A DNA stretch of 64,000 nt from Achromobacter sp. MYb9. Its GTDB lineage: Bacteria > Pseudomonadota > Gammaproteobacteria > Burkholderiales > Burkholderiaceae_B. The notes under the pieces are model-generated. The model did no database searches, had not been told where the DNA came from, and saw only the letters and a list, made by a program, of their open reading frames with translations. The stretch spans positions 744,001-808,000 of the forward strand of contig NZ_PCOQ01000001.1 of assembly GCF_002975275.1 (NCBI RefSeq). The letters are read 5' to 3'. This document shows, piece by piece, positions 47,404-57,006 of the stretch (position 1 is the first letter of the stretch; the number at the start of each line of letters is the position of its first letter). The position numbers were made by a program, and so were the translations under genes.

Positions 47404-48453
47404 TTACACCACGAAGGTTTGCGCCATGCCTTCCGTCTGTTCGACGATTTCGCCGATGTTGTTGACGGTTTCGCCCTGCTCACGCAGGGTCGCGGCGATG
47501 GCGTCGGCCTGGGCCGCGTCCACCACCAGCACCATGCCGATGCCGCAGTTGAAAACACGGTGCATCTCGGTGTCTTCCACGCCGCCCTGCTCTTGCAGCC
47601 ACTGGAACAGCTTGGGCATTTCCCAGCCGTCGCGATGCAGCTTGGCCGACAGGCCGGGCTGAAGGATGCGCGGCACGTTGTCCAGCAGGCCGCCACCGGT
47701 GATGTGGGCCAGGCCCTTGATGCTGGTGCCGTGCTTGGCCAACGCGGCCAACACTTGCTTGACGTAGATGCGCGTGGGCGCCATCACGACGTCGACCAGC
47801 GGCTGGCCGTGGAAGTCGTCGGTGGGCTTGGCGTCGGCGCGTTCGATGATCTTGCGCACCAGCGAAAAACCGTTGGAATGCACGCCGCTGGAGGCCAGGC
47901 CCAGCACCACGTCGCCCGGCTTGATCGACTTGCCGTCGATGATCGCGGACTTTTCCACCGCGCCCACCGCGAAACCGGCCAGGTCGTATTCGCCGTCCGG
48001 GTACATGCCCGGCATTTCAGCGGTTTCACCGCCGATCAGCGCGCAGCCCGACAATTCGCAGCCCTTGGCAATGCCGCCCACCACCGACGCCGCCGTGTCC
48101 ACCGAAAGCTTGCCGCAGGCAAAGTAATCCAGGAAGAACAGGGGCTCGGCGCCCTGCACCAGGATGTCGTTGACGCTCATGGCGACCAGGTCGATACCCA
48201 CGGTGTCGTGGCGGTTCCACTCGAACGCCAGGCGCAGCTTGGTGCCCACGCCGTCGGTGCCCGACACCAGCACGGGCTCGTTGTACTTCTTCGGCACTTC
48301 GAACAGCGCGCCAAAGCCGCCGATACCGGCCAGCACCCCGGGGCGCATCGTGCGCGCAGCGAGGGGTTTGATACGGTCGACCAGGGCGTCGCCTGCGTCG
48401 ATGTCGACACCGGCATCGCGGTAGGTCAAGGGGGCTTTAGGTTGATTCGTCAT
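47404..48453 (-). CDS. purM: Phosphoribosylformylglycinamidine cyclo-ligase
   Basis: A 349-residue AIR synthetase, full length. Motifs: [92 protein letters not shown]. It closes the imidazole ring in purine synthesis using ATP. It converges with miaA (11 bases apart) and is divergent from hda across a 344-base gap. Confidence 0.95.
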   Translation of the reverse strand: MTNQPKAPLTYRDAGVDIDAGDALVDRIKPLAARTMRPGVLAGIGGFGALFEVPKKYNEPVLVSGTDGVGTKLRLAFEWNRHDTVGIDLVAMSVNDILVQGAEPLFFLDYFACGKLSVDTAASVVGGIAKGCELSGCALIGGETAEMPGMYPDGEYDLAGFAVGAVEKSAIIDGKSIKPGDVVLGLASSGVHSNGFSLVRKIIERADAKPTDDFHGQPLVDVVMAPTRIYVKQVLAALAKHGTSIKGLAHITGGGLLDNVPRILQPGLSAKLHRDGWEMPKLFQWLQEQGGVEDTEMHRVFNCGIGMVLVVDAAQADAIAATLREQGETVNNIGEIVEQTEGMAQTFVV

Positions 48454-48797
48454 GAGAAATGCCGTGGGGTATGTAACAATTGCTGGGAATTTGGTGGAAC
48501 GCCCTGCATTTTACGATGTTGCGGGCCTGAGCAGGGTTCATGCCGACCGGGCGCTGGGATCGCGGCGTGAGCCGGCCGGGCCGGCTGACGGGCAAAAATG
48601 GCGCAAACCCAAGCCTGGCAAAGCGCTTCGGCGCGACACTATCTACCCAGGTGGTTTAAAGTGTTGGGTTGGCCGGTATGGATTTTGCCAGTTTCTGGCG
48701 GGTTAATCTTGCGCCGGCCCTTTGTATCACCGTTTTTTGGCTTTTCCGGCAACACCGGCATGTCCTCGCGACGCTGCAAGCCTGATCGATAACTCTC
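48454..48797. other. 344-base divergent intergenic region, purM / hda
   Basis: No convincing gene. It must hold the promoters of purM (leftward) and hda (rightward). Short open frames here have no ribosome site and no family-like sequence. I see no clear regulatory palindrome, and only weak -10-like hexamers. Confidence 0.4.
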
Positions 48798-49499
48798 ATG
48801 AACCGCCAGCTGCTGCTCGACGTTCTTCCCGCGCCAGCGCCATCGCTGAACAACTATATCGCCGGCCCCAACGGGGAAGCGCTGGCAGCCGTGCGCGCGC
48901 TCAATCCGGGCCGGGCGCTGTATATCTGGGGCGCCGCGGGCTGCGGCCGCACCCATCTGCTGCGCGCGCTGACCGCGCGCCCCGATGCCGTGTTTGTCGA
49001 TCCGGCCAAGGGCGAGATGATGCTGCGCCGCCTGGCCGAAGCGGATTCCAAATCGCCCATGCCGAAGTTCGTGGCGGTGGACGACGTGCACCGCATGGAC
49101 GACAGCCGCCAGGCGGCCTTGTTTGCGCTGTACAACCGCTGGCGCGAATCCGCGGCCACGGGCCGCGCGTTTGCGCTGGCCCTGGCCGGCGACCGCGCGC
49201 CGCTGTCGATGCCGCTGCGCGAAGACCTGCGCACCCGTCTGGGCTGGGACCTCGTGTTCCGCCTGGACCCGCTGTCGGACGCCGACAAGCTGGCCGCGCT
49301 TTCCGCCCAGGCGGCCGAACGCGGCATGCACCTGGCGCCCGAGATCATCAACTGGATGTTGATCCACCACGAGCGCGACATCCGCAAACTGGCCGCGCTG
49401 CTCGACGCGCTGGACCGCTATTCCCTGGCCACCGGCCGCCCCATCACCCTGCCCCTGCTGCGGGCCATGCTCGCAGACCCTGATTCGCAACGCACATGA
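48798..49499 (+). CDS. hda: DnaA-related regulatory protein Hda
   Basis: A 233-residue AAA+ protein like DnaA domain III. The N-terminal QLLLDVLP (residues 4-11) fits a beta-clamp binding motif. The P-loop GAAGCGRT (45-52) has Arg in place of the usual Lys, as in E. coli Hda. VAVDDVHRMDD is Walker B. The C-terminal lid has RTRLGWDLVFRLDPLSD and IRKLAALLDALDRYS. With the DNA-loaded clamp it promotes hydrolysis of DnaA-ATP and so prevents re-initiation. Its stop overlaps the HAD gene (ATGA). Confidence 0.88.
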   Translation: MNRQLLLDVLPAPAPSLNNYIAGPNGEALAAVRALNPGRALYIWGAAGCGRTHLLRALTARPDAVFVDPAKGEMMLRRLAEADSKSPMPKFVAVDDVHRMDDSRQAALFALYNRWRESAATGRAFALALAGDRAPLSMPLREDLRTRLGWDLVFRLDPLSDADKLAALSAQAAERGMHLAPEIINWMLIHHERDIRKLAALLDALDRYSLATGRPITLPLLRAMLADPDSQRT

Positions 49500-50194
49500 C
49501 CACCCGACGTCTCGCCCTGTTCGACCTGGATCACACCCTGCTGCCGCTGGATAGCGACTACCAATGGGCCGACTATCTGGCACGCACGGGCCGCGCGGGA
49601 GACCCCGACATCGCCCGCCGTCAGAACGACGACCTGATGGACCGCTACAACCGCGGCGAACTCACCGCCGAACAGGCCGCCGAGTTCATGCTGGGCCTGC
49701 TGGCGGCGCATTCGCCATACGACCTGGCGGACTGGCATGAGGATTTCATGCGCGAAGTGATCCGCCCGTCCATCACCGCCGACGCGCGCGGTCTGGTGCA
49801 AGCCCACCTGGACGCCGGCGACCTGTGCGCCATCGTCACAGCCACCAACAGCTTCGTCACCGCTCCCATCGCCCGCGCCTTCGGCGTGCCACATCTGGTG
49901 GCCACCGATGCCGAATACTTGCGCGGCCGCTACACCGGCCGCATTCTGGGCACGCCCAGCTTCAAGGAAGGCAAAGTGGTGCGCGTGAACGATTGGCTGT
50001 CCAATATGGGGCTAGGGCTTGCGGATTTCCCCGAATCGTTTTTCTATAGCGATTCAGTCAATGATGTACCGCTGCTCGAAAAGGTGACCCGTCCGATCGC
50101 CGCCAACCCCAGCCCGACCCTGCGCAATATCGCCCAGGAACGCGGCTGGCAAGTGATCGACTTATTCGACCACATGGAAGATTCGAAGTCCTAA
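49496..50194 (+). CDS. HAD-superfamily phosphatase (SerB-like, subfamily IB)
   Basis: A 232-residue HAD hydrolase: nucleophile motif FDLDHTLLPLDSDYQWADYL (residues 9-28), motif II VTATNSF, motif III/IV region FKEGKVVRVNDWL and FFYSDSVNDVPLLEKV. Members of this branch next to hda and pcnB act on phosphoserine, histidinol phosphate or similar, but the substrate is not known. Its start overlaps hda by four bases, and pcnB begins directly after its stop. Confidence 0.87.
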   Translation: MTTRRLALFDLDHTLLPLDSDYQWADYLARTGRAGDPDIARRQNDDLMDRYNRGELTAEQAAEFMLGLLAAHSPYDLADWHEDFMREVIRPSITADARGLVQAHLDAGDLCAIVTATNSFVTAPIARAFGVPHLVATDAEYLRGRYTGRILGTPSFKEGKVVRVNDWLSNMGLGLADFPESFFYSDSVNDVPLLEKVTRPIAANPSPTLRNIAQERGWQVIDLFDHMEDSKS

Positions 50195-51589
50195 ATGATC
50201 ACTGAAACCATAAAAAAATTCGTCGGCCGCTTGTTCGCGCCGGCACCCCGGGGGCCGTTGCGCATCACGCGCGACAAACACGGCATTGACCGCCGTAACG
50301 TTTCGCGCCATGCCATCAAGGTCTGCGAAGTCCTGCGCCAGCACGGTTATGAAGGCTATATCGTCGGCGGCGCCGTGCGTGACCTGATCGTGGGCCTGGA
50401 GCCCAAGGACTTCGACGTGGCCACCAACGCCACGCCCGAGCAGATCCGCCCGCTGTTCCGCCGCGCCCGCATCATCGGCCGCCGTTTCCAGCTGGTGCAC
50501 GTGGTGTTCGGCCAGGAGATCATCGAAACCTCGACCTTCCGCGCTCCGGCCTCGGAAGAACAAGAGACCGACGAGCACGGCCGCATCCTGCGCGACAACG
50601 TGTTCGGCTCGCAGGAAGAAGACGCCAAACGGCGCGACTTCACGATGAACGCGCTGTACTACGACCCGCACAACGAGGAAGTCATCGACTACCACAATGG
50701 CGTGGCCGACTTGAAGAAGCGCCAGGTCCGCATCATCGGCGACCCGGTCAAGCGCTACCGCGAAGATCCGGTGCGCATGCTGCGCGCGGTGCGTTTCGCC
50801 GCCAAGCTCAATGGCACGATCGACCCGGCGACGCGCCAGCCGATCAGCACCATGGCCGAGCTCATCGAAAACGTGCCAGCTTCGCGCCTGTTCGACGAAA
50901 TGCTCAAGCTGCTGACGTGCGGCCACGCCATGGACTGCCTGCGCCAACTGCGCGCCGACGGGCTGCATAACGGCCTGTTGCCGTTGCTGGACGTGGTGCT
51001 GGAACAGCCCGGTGGCGAACACTTCGTGGAACTGGCGCTGGAACGCACCGACGCGCGCGTGCGCGCCGGCAAGACCATCAGCCCCAGCTTCCTGTTTGCC
51101 GCGTTGCTGTGGCAGCAGGTCGATGTGCGCTGGAAGCAACTGCGCGCCCAAGGCGAACACACCATCCCGGCGTTGTCGCAAGCGGCCGATTCCGTGCTGG
51201 ACGAGCAGACCGAGAAGTTGGCCATCCAGCGCCGCTTCTCGTCCGACATGCGCGAAATCTGGTTCATGCAGCCGCGTTTTGAACGCCGCATGGGCAAGAC
51301 CATCTTCCGCATGATCGAACAACCGCGCTTCCGCGCCGCGTGCGACTTCCTGCAGCTGCGCGCCGCCGCCGGCGAGTTCGACAGCGTGCTGGCGCAGTGG
51401 TGGATGGACCTGGCCAACGCCGACGACGTCTTGCGCGCCGACATGATCGAAGAAGTCTCGCGCCTGCCGCGCGAAGCCGGTGACGGTGGTGGCGGTGGCG
51501 GCTTCGGTGCTCCGCCCGCGTCATCGTCCCCGCGCAAGCGTCGCCGTCCGCGCCGCTCGGCGCCACGCGGCCCGGCCAGCGCCGAATAA
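50195..51589 (+). CDS. pcnB: Poly(A) polymerase I
   Basis: A 464-residue class II nucleotidyltransferase: YIVGGAVRDLIVGLEPKDFDVATNA with catalytic Asp72 and Asp74, the RNA-binding RRDFTMNALYYDP and KRYREDPVRMLRAVRFAAKL. It adds A tails to RNA and promotes decay. The C-terminus is a Gly run followed by an Arg/Lys/Pro/Ser tail (about residues 427-464), typical of bacterial PcnB and likely RNA-binding. PcnB rather than CCA-adding enzyme is favoured by this tail and by folK downstream. Confidence 0.9.
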   Translation: MITETIKKFVGRLFAPAPRGPLRITRDKHGIDRRNVSRHAIKVCEVLRQHGYEGYIVGGAVRDLIVGLEPKDFDVATNATPEQIRPLFRRARIIGRRFQLVHVVFGQEIIETSTFRAPASEEQETDEHGRILRDNVFGSQEEDAKRRDFTMNALYYDPHNEEVIDYHNGVADLKKRQVRIIGDPVKRYREDPVRMLRAVRFAAKLNGTIDPATRQPISTMAELIENVPASRLFDEMLKLLTCGHAMDCLRQLRADGLHNGLLPLLDVVLEQPGGEHFVELALERTDARVRAGKTISPSFLFAALLWQQVDVRWKQLRAQGEHTIPALSQAADSVLDEQTEKLAIQRRFSSDMREIWFMQPRFERRMGKTIFRMIEQPRFRAACDFLQLRAAAGEFDSVLAQWWMDLANADDVLRADMIEEVSRLPREAGDGGGGGGFGAPPASSSPRKRRRPRRSAPRGPASAE

Positions 51590-51593
51590 CGGA

Positions 51594-52082
51594 ATGTCGT
51601 CCGCCATCGTCCGCGCCTATATCGGCCTGGGCGCCAACCTTGGCGACAGCGCGGCCACCCTGCGCCGCGTGCTGGCCGAATTGCAGGCGACCGACGGCAT
51701 CACCGCGGTGACGGCGTCACCGTTCTACCGCAGTGCGCCGGTGGACGCCACCGGCCCTGATTTCGTGAACGCCGTGGCGGCATTGGACACGCGCCTGCCG
51801 CCGCTGGCCTTGCTGGACGCCCTGCAAGCGCTGGAAAATAGCCACGGCCGCCAGCGTCCCTACAAGAACGCCCCGCGCACGCTGGACCTGGACCTGCTGA
51901 CATATGGCGACACGCAGCAGAACCATGAACGCCTGATCCTGCCGCACCCCCGGATGCACTTGCGCGCCTTCGTGCTGCTGCCGCTGCGCGATCTGGCGCC
52001 GGACATGTGGGTGGAAGGCAAGCCGATCGGAGAATGGATCGACGCGATCCAGGACCAGGCGATCGAACGGCTTGTTCAATAG
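51594..52082 (+). CDS. folK: 6-hydroxymethyl-7,8-dihydropterin pyrophosphokinase
   Basis: A 162-residue HPPK: YIGLGANLGDSAATL, FYRSAPVDATGPDFVNAVAAL, and the signature RPYKNAPRTLDLDLLTYG with the metal-binding aspartates, then LPHPRMHLRAFVLLPL. It transfers pyrophosphate from ATP to the pterin in folate synthesis. The pcnB-folK order is common in proteobacteria. Start at 51594, four bases after the pcnB stop, with CGGA just ahead. Confidence 0.93.
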   Translation: MSSAIVRAYIGLGANLGDSAATLRRVLAELQATDGITAVTASPFYRSAPVDATGPDFVNAVAALDTRLPPLALLDALQALENSHGRQRPYKNAPRTLDLDLLTYGDTQQNHERLILPHPRMHLRAFVLLPLRDLAPDMWVEGKPIGEWIDAIQDQAIERLVQ

Positions 52083-52103
52083 CGCCACGCAGGCCATCTT
52101 CAC

Positions 52104-52117
52104 GCGGCCTTGGCCGC
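52104..52117. other. GC palindrome between convergent folK and PfkB kinase genes
   Basis: GCGGCCTTGGCCGC is self-complementary apart from the central TT and lies in the 57-base gap between convergent genes. Without a T tract it is at best a weak terminator. Confidence 0.3.
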
Positions 52118-52139
52118 AAGCCCCTGCCCTGCCTTTCGT

Positions 52140-53039
52140 TCAGCCCGCCTTGGCGGCGAACGCCATCATGGCCCGCTCCACGTCTTCCACTTTCGGCAGC
52201 CCGGCTTCATTGCCCAGGTGCTGGATCTTGTGCGCGGACGCCGCGCGCGCGAACGTGAAGTGTTCCGCCCAGGGTTGCTCCGGGCGGTTCAGGTAAGACC
52301 ACACATAGGCGCCGTGGAACACGTCGCCCGCCCCCGAGGTATCAACGATGCGGTTGCCCGGCACGTCCAGTGACGGCAGGACGTCGACACGGCCGGTCTC
52401 GTCGTACCAGAGCATGCCGCGTTCGCCCATGGTCACGGCGCCAATGCGGCAACCGCGCGCCTTGAGCAAGTCCAGCAGACCTTCCGGCGTCAGGCCCAGC
52501 TGTTCGCACATGCGCTCTGCGCAGACGGCGATGTCGATGTGGCGCAAGAGCTCGTCGGTGTTCTCGCGCACGCCGCCGCCGTCCAGCGACGTCAGCACGC
52601 CTGCCTGCCGGCATGCCCGCGCATAGTGCAGCGCGGCGTCGGGCTGATGCCCATCCAGATGCAGCGCGCGATAGCCGCTGATGTCCAGGCGGGGAAAATC
52701 GTTCAGGTAGTCCACGTCGCGGGCGCGCACGATGGCGCGCTTGCCGTGGTTGGGCATGATGAAGGACAAGGAAGAGCGGCGCACATGGCGCCCGTGCAGC
52801 GTCACGCCATGTGCCGCGGCCATGTCCGTGTACATGTGCCCCAGCCAGTCGGGCGCCAGCGAGCAGACCAGGTCGGGGGGCGACCCCAGCCGCGCGCAAG
52901 CGAACGCCGCCGTGACGGCGTTGCCGCCGAAGGACACCGCGTAGTCCCGCGCCACGCTTTTTTCGTCGCCCGTGGGCCATTCGTCGGCCAGCACGGTGAC
53001 GTCGATATAGGTGTGTCCGATGAAGAGCGCATCGCTCAT
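52140..53039 (-). CDS. PfkB-family sugar kinase
   Basis: A 299-residue ribokinase-like kinase with SFGGNAVTAAFACARLG (36-52) and DTSGAGDVFHG (233-243; Asp239 is the catalytic base). It begins MSDALFIGHTYIDVTVLADEWPTGDEK. The substrate could be a sugar, nucleoside or sugar acid; no sugar gene is nearby. Start at 53039 because the frame upstream is not family-like. The citramalyl-CoA lyase-like gene ends 52 bases upstream on the same strand. Confidence 0.82.
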   Translation of the reverse strand: MSDALFIGHTYIDVTVLADEWPTGDEKSVARDYAVSFGGNAVTAAFACARLGSPPDLVCSLAPDWLGHMYTDMAAAHGVTLHGRHVRRSSLSFIMPNHGKRAIVRARDVDYLNDFPRLDISGYRALHLDGHQPDAALHYARACRQAGVLTSLDGGGVRENTDELLRHIDIAVCAERMCEQLGLTPEGLLDLLKARGCRIGAVTMGERGMLWYDETGRVDVLPSLDVPGNRIVDTSGAGDVFHGAYVWSYLNRPEQPWAEHFTFARAASAHKIQHLGNEAGLPKVEDVERAMMAFAAKAG

Positions 53040-53091
53040 GCCGCAGCCTGTGAAAAAAGAGGGAAACCCGAGGATAGGCGATCTTCCCCGG

Positions 53092-53922
53092 CTACGCGCC
53101 GTGCTCGCCGGCTTGCGCCAGCACCAGCCGCGCGCGCGCGATGACGGGCGCGTCGACCATCTTGCCATCCAGCATGAAGGTGCCCGCCGCCGTTTCGCGA
53201 TGGGCGGCGACCACGCGGCGCGCCCACTCCAGCTCTTCTTGCGCCGGCACGAACGCCGCGTGGATCACCGGCACCTGCGTGGGATGGATGCACAGCATGC
53301 CGCCGAACCCCATCTGCTGCGCGCGGCCCGCCGCGTGCGCCAAGCCGGCCTGATCCTGCACGCCGGGGAATACGCCATCGAGCGCGGGCGCGAGCCCGGC
53401 AGAACGGGTATGCAGCAACACCTGCACCCGTGCGTGGTCCAGCACGGTTTCCGCGCCGGGCGTGTCGGGGGTAAGGCCCATGTCCAACCCGTAATCCAGG
53501 CTGCCGAAGGCCAGCCGCGCCACGCCGGGGGTGGCCGCGACCTCGGCCGCGTTCAGCAGGCCGCGGGCGGTTTCCAGGATGGGGATGACGGGCAGGCCGG
53601 TCTGCGCCACGTGCCGGACCTGCGCCAGGCTTTCGGCCTTGGGCAGCAGGATCCCGGCCACGCCGGGGTGACCCCGGCAGGCTTTCAGGTCGTCGTCGTG
53701 CCAGGACGTGGACGCGTCGTTGATGCGCACCCACAGGCGCGCCTGGCGATGCGTCCCCAGGAAGTCACACAGCGCTTCGCGGGCAGACGCCTTGGCCAGA
53801 TGCTCGACGGCGTCTTCCAGATCGACGATGACGGCGTCCGCGCCGGCGGCCAGCGCTTTGGGGATGCGCTCGGCGCGCGAAGCCGGCACGAACAGGGCGC
53901 TACGAACGACGGGATGCGTCAC
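53092..53922 (-). CDS. CitE-like CoA-ester lyase, likely citramalyl-CoA lyase
   Basis: A 276-residue HpcH/CitE TIM-barrel protein: RSALFVPASRAERIPKALA, VIVDLEDAVEHLAKASARE, LWVRINDAST, VIPILETARGLLNA (metal-binding Glu) and LAFGSLDYGLDMG (metal-binding Asp). Stand-alone members cleave malyl- or citramalyl-CoA using Mg2+. It overlaps the CoA transferase gene by four bases and is followed in gene order by a hydratase, a set that fits itaconate or mesaconate breakdown to acetyl-CoA and pyruvate. Confidence 0.82.
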   Translation of the reverse strand: MTHPVVRSALFVPASRAERIPKALAAGADAVIVDLEDAVEHLAKASAREALCDFLGTHRQARLWVRINDASTSWHDDDLKACRGHPGVAGILLPKAESLAQVRHVAQTGLPVIPILETARGLLNAAEVAATPGVARLAFGSLDYGLDMGLTPDTPGAETVLDHARVQVLLHTRSAGLAPALDGVFPGVQDQAGLAHAAGRAQQMGFGGMLCIHPTQVPVIHAAFVPAQEELEWARRVVAAHRETAAGTFMLDGKMVDAPVIARARLVLAQAGEHGA

Positions 53923-55112
53923 ACGACCTCCGAGGCATGGAATTGCGCCACCTGATCCGGCGCGTATCCCAATGATGCTAGCACCGCATCCGTGTTTTGG
54001 CCCACCGAGGGCACCGCGGCCATGCGTGGCGCGAAAGCGTTGCTGCTGGCTGGCGGCAGCAGCGCCGGCAGCGTGCCGGCGGGGCTGTCGACCTGGCTCC
54101 AGCGGGCACGCGCCTGCAATTGCGGGTGCGCCCAGACGCCCGCCATGTCATTCACCCGCGCGTTGGCGATCTGGGCGTCTTCCAGCCGCTGCGTGACCTG
54201 CGCGACGGACAAATCGGAAAAGGCTGCCACGATCAGGTCGCGCAGGGCATCGCGGTTGGCGGTGCGCTGCGAATTCGACAGGAAGCGCGGGTCTTCGGCC
54301 AGATCGGCCTGGCGCAGCACCTGAGCGCAGAACACACGCCATTCGCGCTCGTTCTGCAGGCCCAGCATGATGGTGGAGCCGTCGCCCACGGGGAACGGCC
54401 CATAGGGGTAGATCGAGGCATGGGCGGCCCCCGCACGCACGGGCGGCGCGGCGCCTTCGAACGCGTAATACATGGGGAAGCCCATCCATTCGACCATGCT
54501 TTCCAGCATGGACACGTCCAGGCGGCTGCCCAATCCGGTTCGTTGGCGCAGCAGCAAGGCGTTCAGAATGGCCGAATAGGCGTACATGCCCGCCGCGATG
54601 TCGGCGATCGAGCACCCCGCCTTGACGGGATCGTCTTTCGTGCCCGTGACCGACAGGAAGCCGCTTTCGCTCTGGATCAGCAGGTCATAGGCCTTCTTGT
54701 CCTGGTAGGGGCCGCCTTCGCCGTAGCCCGAGATGTCGCACACGATCAGGCGCGGGTACTTCTTGTGCAGGGCGTCGAACGAGAGCCCCAGCCGCGCAGC
54801 CGCGCCGGGCGCCAGATTCTGCACCAGCACATCGGCCGATTCCAGCAGGCGGTCCATGATGCCGCCGGCTTCGTCGCGCTTCAGGTCCAGCGTCAGGCTC
54901 TCCTTGGAACGGTTGGTCCAGACGAAATGCGAGGACAGGCCGCGCACACGTTCGTCGTAGCCCCGGGCGAAGTCGCCGCTGCCAGGACGTTCGATCTTGA
55001 TGACGCGCGCGCCCATGTCCGCCAGTTGGCGGGTGCAGAATGGCGCGGCGATGGCGTGTTCAAGGCTGACGACGGTGATGCCGTCCAAGGGGCGGGTGGC
55101 CTGCGTGCTCAT
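53919..55112 (-). CDS. Class III CoA transferase, possibly itaconate or citramalate CoA-transferase
   Basis: A 397-residue CaiB-type enzyme: ITVVSLEHAIAAPFCTRQLADMGARVIKIERPGSGDFAR at the start, NRSKESLTLDLKRDEA, and Asp171 in AGCSIADIAAGMYA at the catalytic position. Flanked without gaps by the CitE-like lyase and the MaoC-fold hydratase (four-base overlaps on both sides), it likely supplies the CoA ester for that pathway from succinyl-CoA. The pathway assignment is by gene order and analogy with the Pseudomonas itaconate genes. Confidence 0.82.
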   Translation of the reverse strand: MSTQATRPLDGITVVSLEHAIAAPFCTRQLADMGARVIKIERPGSGDFARGYDERVRGLSSHFVWTNRSKESLTLDLKRDEAGGIMDRLLESADVLVQNLAPGAAARLGLSFDALHKKYPRLIVCDISGYGEGGPYQDKKAYDLLIQSESGFLSVTGTKDDPVKAGCSIADIAAGMYAYSAILNALLLRQRTGLGSRLDVSMLESMVEWMGFPMYYAFEGAAPPVRAGAAHASIYPYGPFPVGDGSTIMLGLQNEREWRVFCAQVLRQADLAEDPRFLSNSQRTANRDALRDLIVAAFSDLSVAQVTQRLEDAQIANARVNDMAGVWAHPQLQARARWSQVDSPAGTLPALLPPASSNAFAPRMAAVPSVGQNTDAVLASLGYAPDQVAQFHASEVV

Positions 55113-55939
55113 TCGGTAAACCTCAGTTCAGCTTGGTGGGCCAGCGTGCCGTCCTGCTCGGCCCACAGCTGGGCCACGCCCGGCTCGGTCAAGCGGCCGG
55201 CCACCTGGAAGGGCGCGGGCGAAATCAACGGACGCAAGCCGCGGTACGACAAGTGCGCAAGACGGGCCTTGGGATGGGCGCGGGTAAAGGCGGCCACCAT
55301 CTCGGTGGCGATCAGCGGGCCGTGCACCACCAGGCCGGGGTAGCCCTCGGTGCCCGTCACGTAGGGATGGTCGTAATGGATGCGGTGGCCGTTGAAGGTC
55401 ACCGCGGAATAGCGGAACAGCAGCACGGAAGACGGATGGACCGTGTCGCGCCATTGCGCCTGAGGAGCGGGTTCGCTGCCCACGAGCTTTGGCGGCGAAG
55501 GCTGCCGGTAGACGATGTCCTGCTCTTCCTGGATGACGATCTGGCCCGCCTGATGGTATTCGTGGCGCACGGTCACGAACAGCAGCGCGCCGGTGCGGCC
55601 CGTTTTCTCCTTGACGTCGGCGACGGTCGACACGCGTTCAGCCGGAACGCCAACCTTCAACGGCTGGCGGAATTCCACCCGGCCGCCGGCCCACATGCGG
55701 TTGCGGTCCTGGGCCGGCGGCAGGAAACCGCCGCGCGACGGGTGCCCATCCGTCCCCAACCCGTCCATGCCCACCGTGCTGATGAAAAACGCCCATTGCC
55801 ACAGGGGCGGCAGGGCCTCGCCCTGGGCCGGCGCCGCACCGCCCAGCGTGGCCGCGATGCGCGCGGCATGGCCGGGATCCATCGCGTCCGCCTTGCGTTC
55901 GCCGCTGCCGATCCAGCCTGCCGGATCTGTAGAAGTCAT
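55109..55939 (-). CDS. MaoC-fold hydratase, itaconyl-CoA / mesaconyl-C4-CoA hydratase type
   Basis: A 276-residue double hot-dog protein. N-terminal half is a FAS1-like dehydratase domain (PPLWQWAFFISTVGMDGLGTDGHPSRGGFLPP, RMWAGGRVEFRQPLKVG). The C-terminal half has VLLFRYSAVTFNGHRIHYDHPYVTGTEGYPGLVVHGPLIATEM, holding the Asp/His hydratase motif. Proteins of this size act on mesaconyl-C4-CoA, 3-methylfumaryl-CoA or itaconyl-CoA. First gene of the three-gene operon; start at 55939 with AAAGGAT upstream. Divergent from a LysR gene. Confidence 0.82.
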   Translation of the reverse strand: MTSTDPAGWIGSGERKADAMDPGHAARIAATLGGAAPAQGEALPPLWQWAFFISTVGMDGLGTDGHPSRGGFLPPAQDRNRMWAGGRVEFRQPLKVGVPAERVSTVADVKEKTGRTGALLFVTVRHEYHQAGQIVIQEEQDIVYRQPSPPKLVGSEPAPQAQWRDTVHPSSVLLFRYSAVTFNGHRIHYDHPYVTGTEGYPGLVVHGPLIATEMVAAFTRAHPKARLAHLSYRGLRPLISPAPFQVAGRLTEPGVAQLWAEQDGTLAHQAELRFTE

Positions 55940-56088
55940 GCCGATATCCTTTGGTGGGGTTTTCTCAGCCTGAAGCATGCCCGCAAGCCGTCCTCAATGT
56001 GAATTCGTTTTTCCTCAAGGCGGGGTTTGCGGCGCCTGAATCGACGGCCCATGCCCAGCCCGGCGCCGCGCGCCGTAATATATGCCCC

Positions 56089-56982
56089 ATGCACTTCGAC
56101 CTTGCCGACCTACGCCTGTTCATCCACATCGCGGAATCCCCCAGCCTGACCCAGGCGGCCAAACGGGCGCACTTGTCCCTGGCCGCGGTCAGCGTGCGGA
56201 TCAAAGCGCTGGAGAACCAGCTCAATACCCGATTGCTGTACCGCGACAGCCGCGGCGTGGAAATCACGCCCGCCGGCCAGAAGCTGCTGCAGCACGCCCG
56301 CGTCATCATGCGGCAGGTGGATCACCTGAAGCACGACTTCCAGGAGCAGTCCGACGGCGACGCCGGCCACATCCGGATCTTCGCCAACACCACGGCGGTC
56401 ACCGAATTCATGCCGGACATCCTGGCGCAGTTCCTGTCGGGCCATCCGGGGGTAACGGTCGACCTGCAGGAACGCCTGACGCGCGACATCGTGCGGGGCG
56501 TGCTGGACGGCACCACCGACCTGGGCATCGTGGCCGGACCGGTGGACGCCCCCGAATTGCAGACGATCCACTTCAGCACCGACCGGCTGGTTTTGGTGGT
56601 GCCCAACGGCCACCCGTTGCAAGACCAGGAAAAGGTCAAGCTGGTGGACGCCGTGCGTTATCCGTTCATCACCATGCACGAGGGTTCCACGCTGGTCGCC
56701 TTCCTGCGCGACCAGCTGGAACGCGGCGGGCAGCGCCTGCCGCAACGCATCCAGCTCTATAGCTTCGATTCGATCTGCCGCATGGTGCAGGCCGGCGTCG
56801 GCATCGGCGTCATCCCCGACTCCGCCGCCCGCCGCTACGGCGCCGACACCAAGCTGCGCGTCGTAGAGCTGGACGAACCGTGGGTGGTGCGAGAGCGCAA
56901 ACTGCTGGTGCGCGATATCGATGCCCTGCCCGGCTGCGCGCGAGAACTGATCGAACAGATCCAGGTGCCACGGGCGCCCTGA
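56089..56982 (+). CDS. LysR family transcriptional regulator of the CoA transferase operon
   Basis: A 297-residue LysR protein (MHFDLADLRLFIHIAESPSLTQAAKRAHLSLAAVSVRIKALE) of the CbbR/CysB-like length. Helix-turn-helix at about 5-62, effector domain from HIRIFANTTAVTEFMP. Divergent from the hydratase-CoA transferase-lyase operon across 149 bases, so it most likely controls it, as RipR does for the itaconate genes of Pseudomonas and Yersinia. An in-frame upstream extension to 55951 is not family-like. Confidence 0.85.
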   Translation: MHFDLADLRLFIHIAESPSLTQAAKRAHLSLAAVSVRIKALENQLNTRLLYRDSRGVEITPAGQKLLQHARVIMRQVDHLKHDFQEQSDGDAGHIRIFANTTAVTEFMPDILAQFLSGHPGVTVDLQERLTRDIVRGVLDGTTDLGIVAGPVDAPELQTIHFSTDRLVLVVPNGHPLQDQEKVKLVDAVRYPFITMHEGSTLVAFLRDQLERGGQRLPQRIQLYSFDSICRMVQAGVGIGVIPDSAARRYGADTKLRVVELDEPWVVRERKLLVRDIDALPGCARELIEQIQVPRAP

Positions 56983-57006
56983 CGCCCGCAGCGCCCGCCT
57001 GCGGCG

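Noticed and set aside
48452-48792. Two short open frames between purM and hda
   Set aside because: No ribosome site, no recognisable motif and overlap with the purM start; treated as intergenic.
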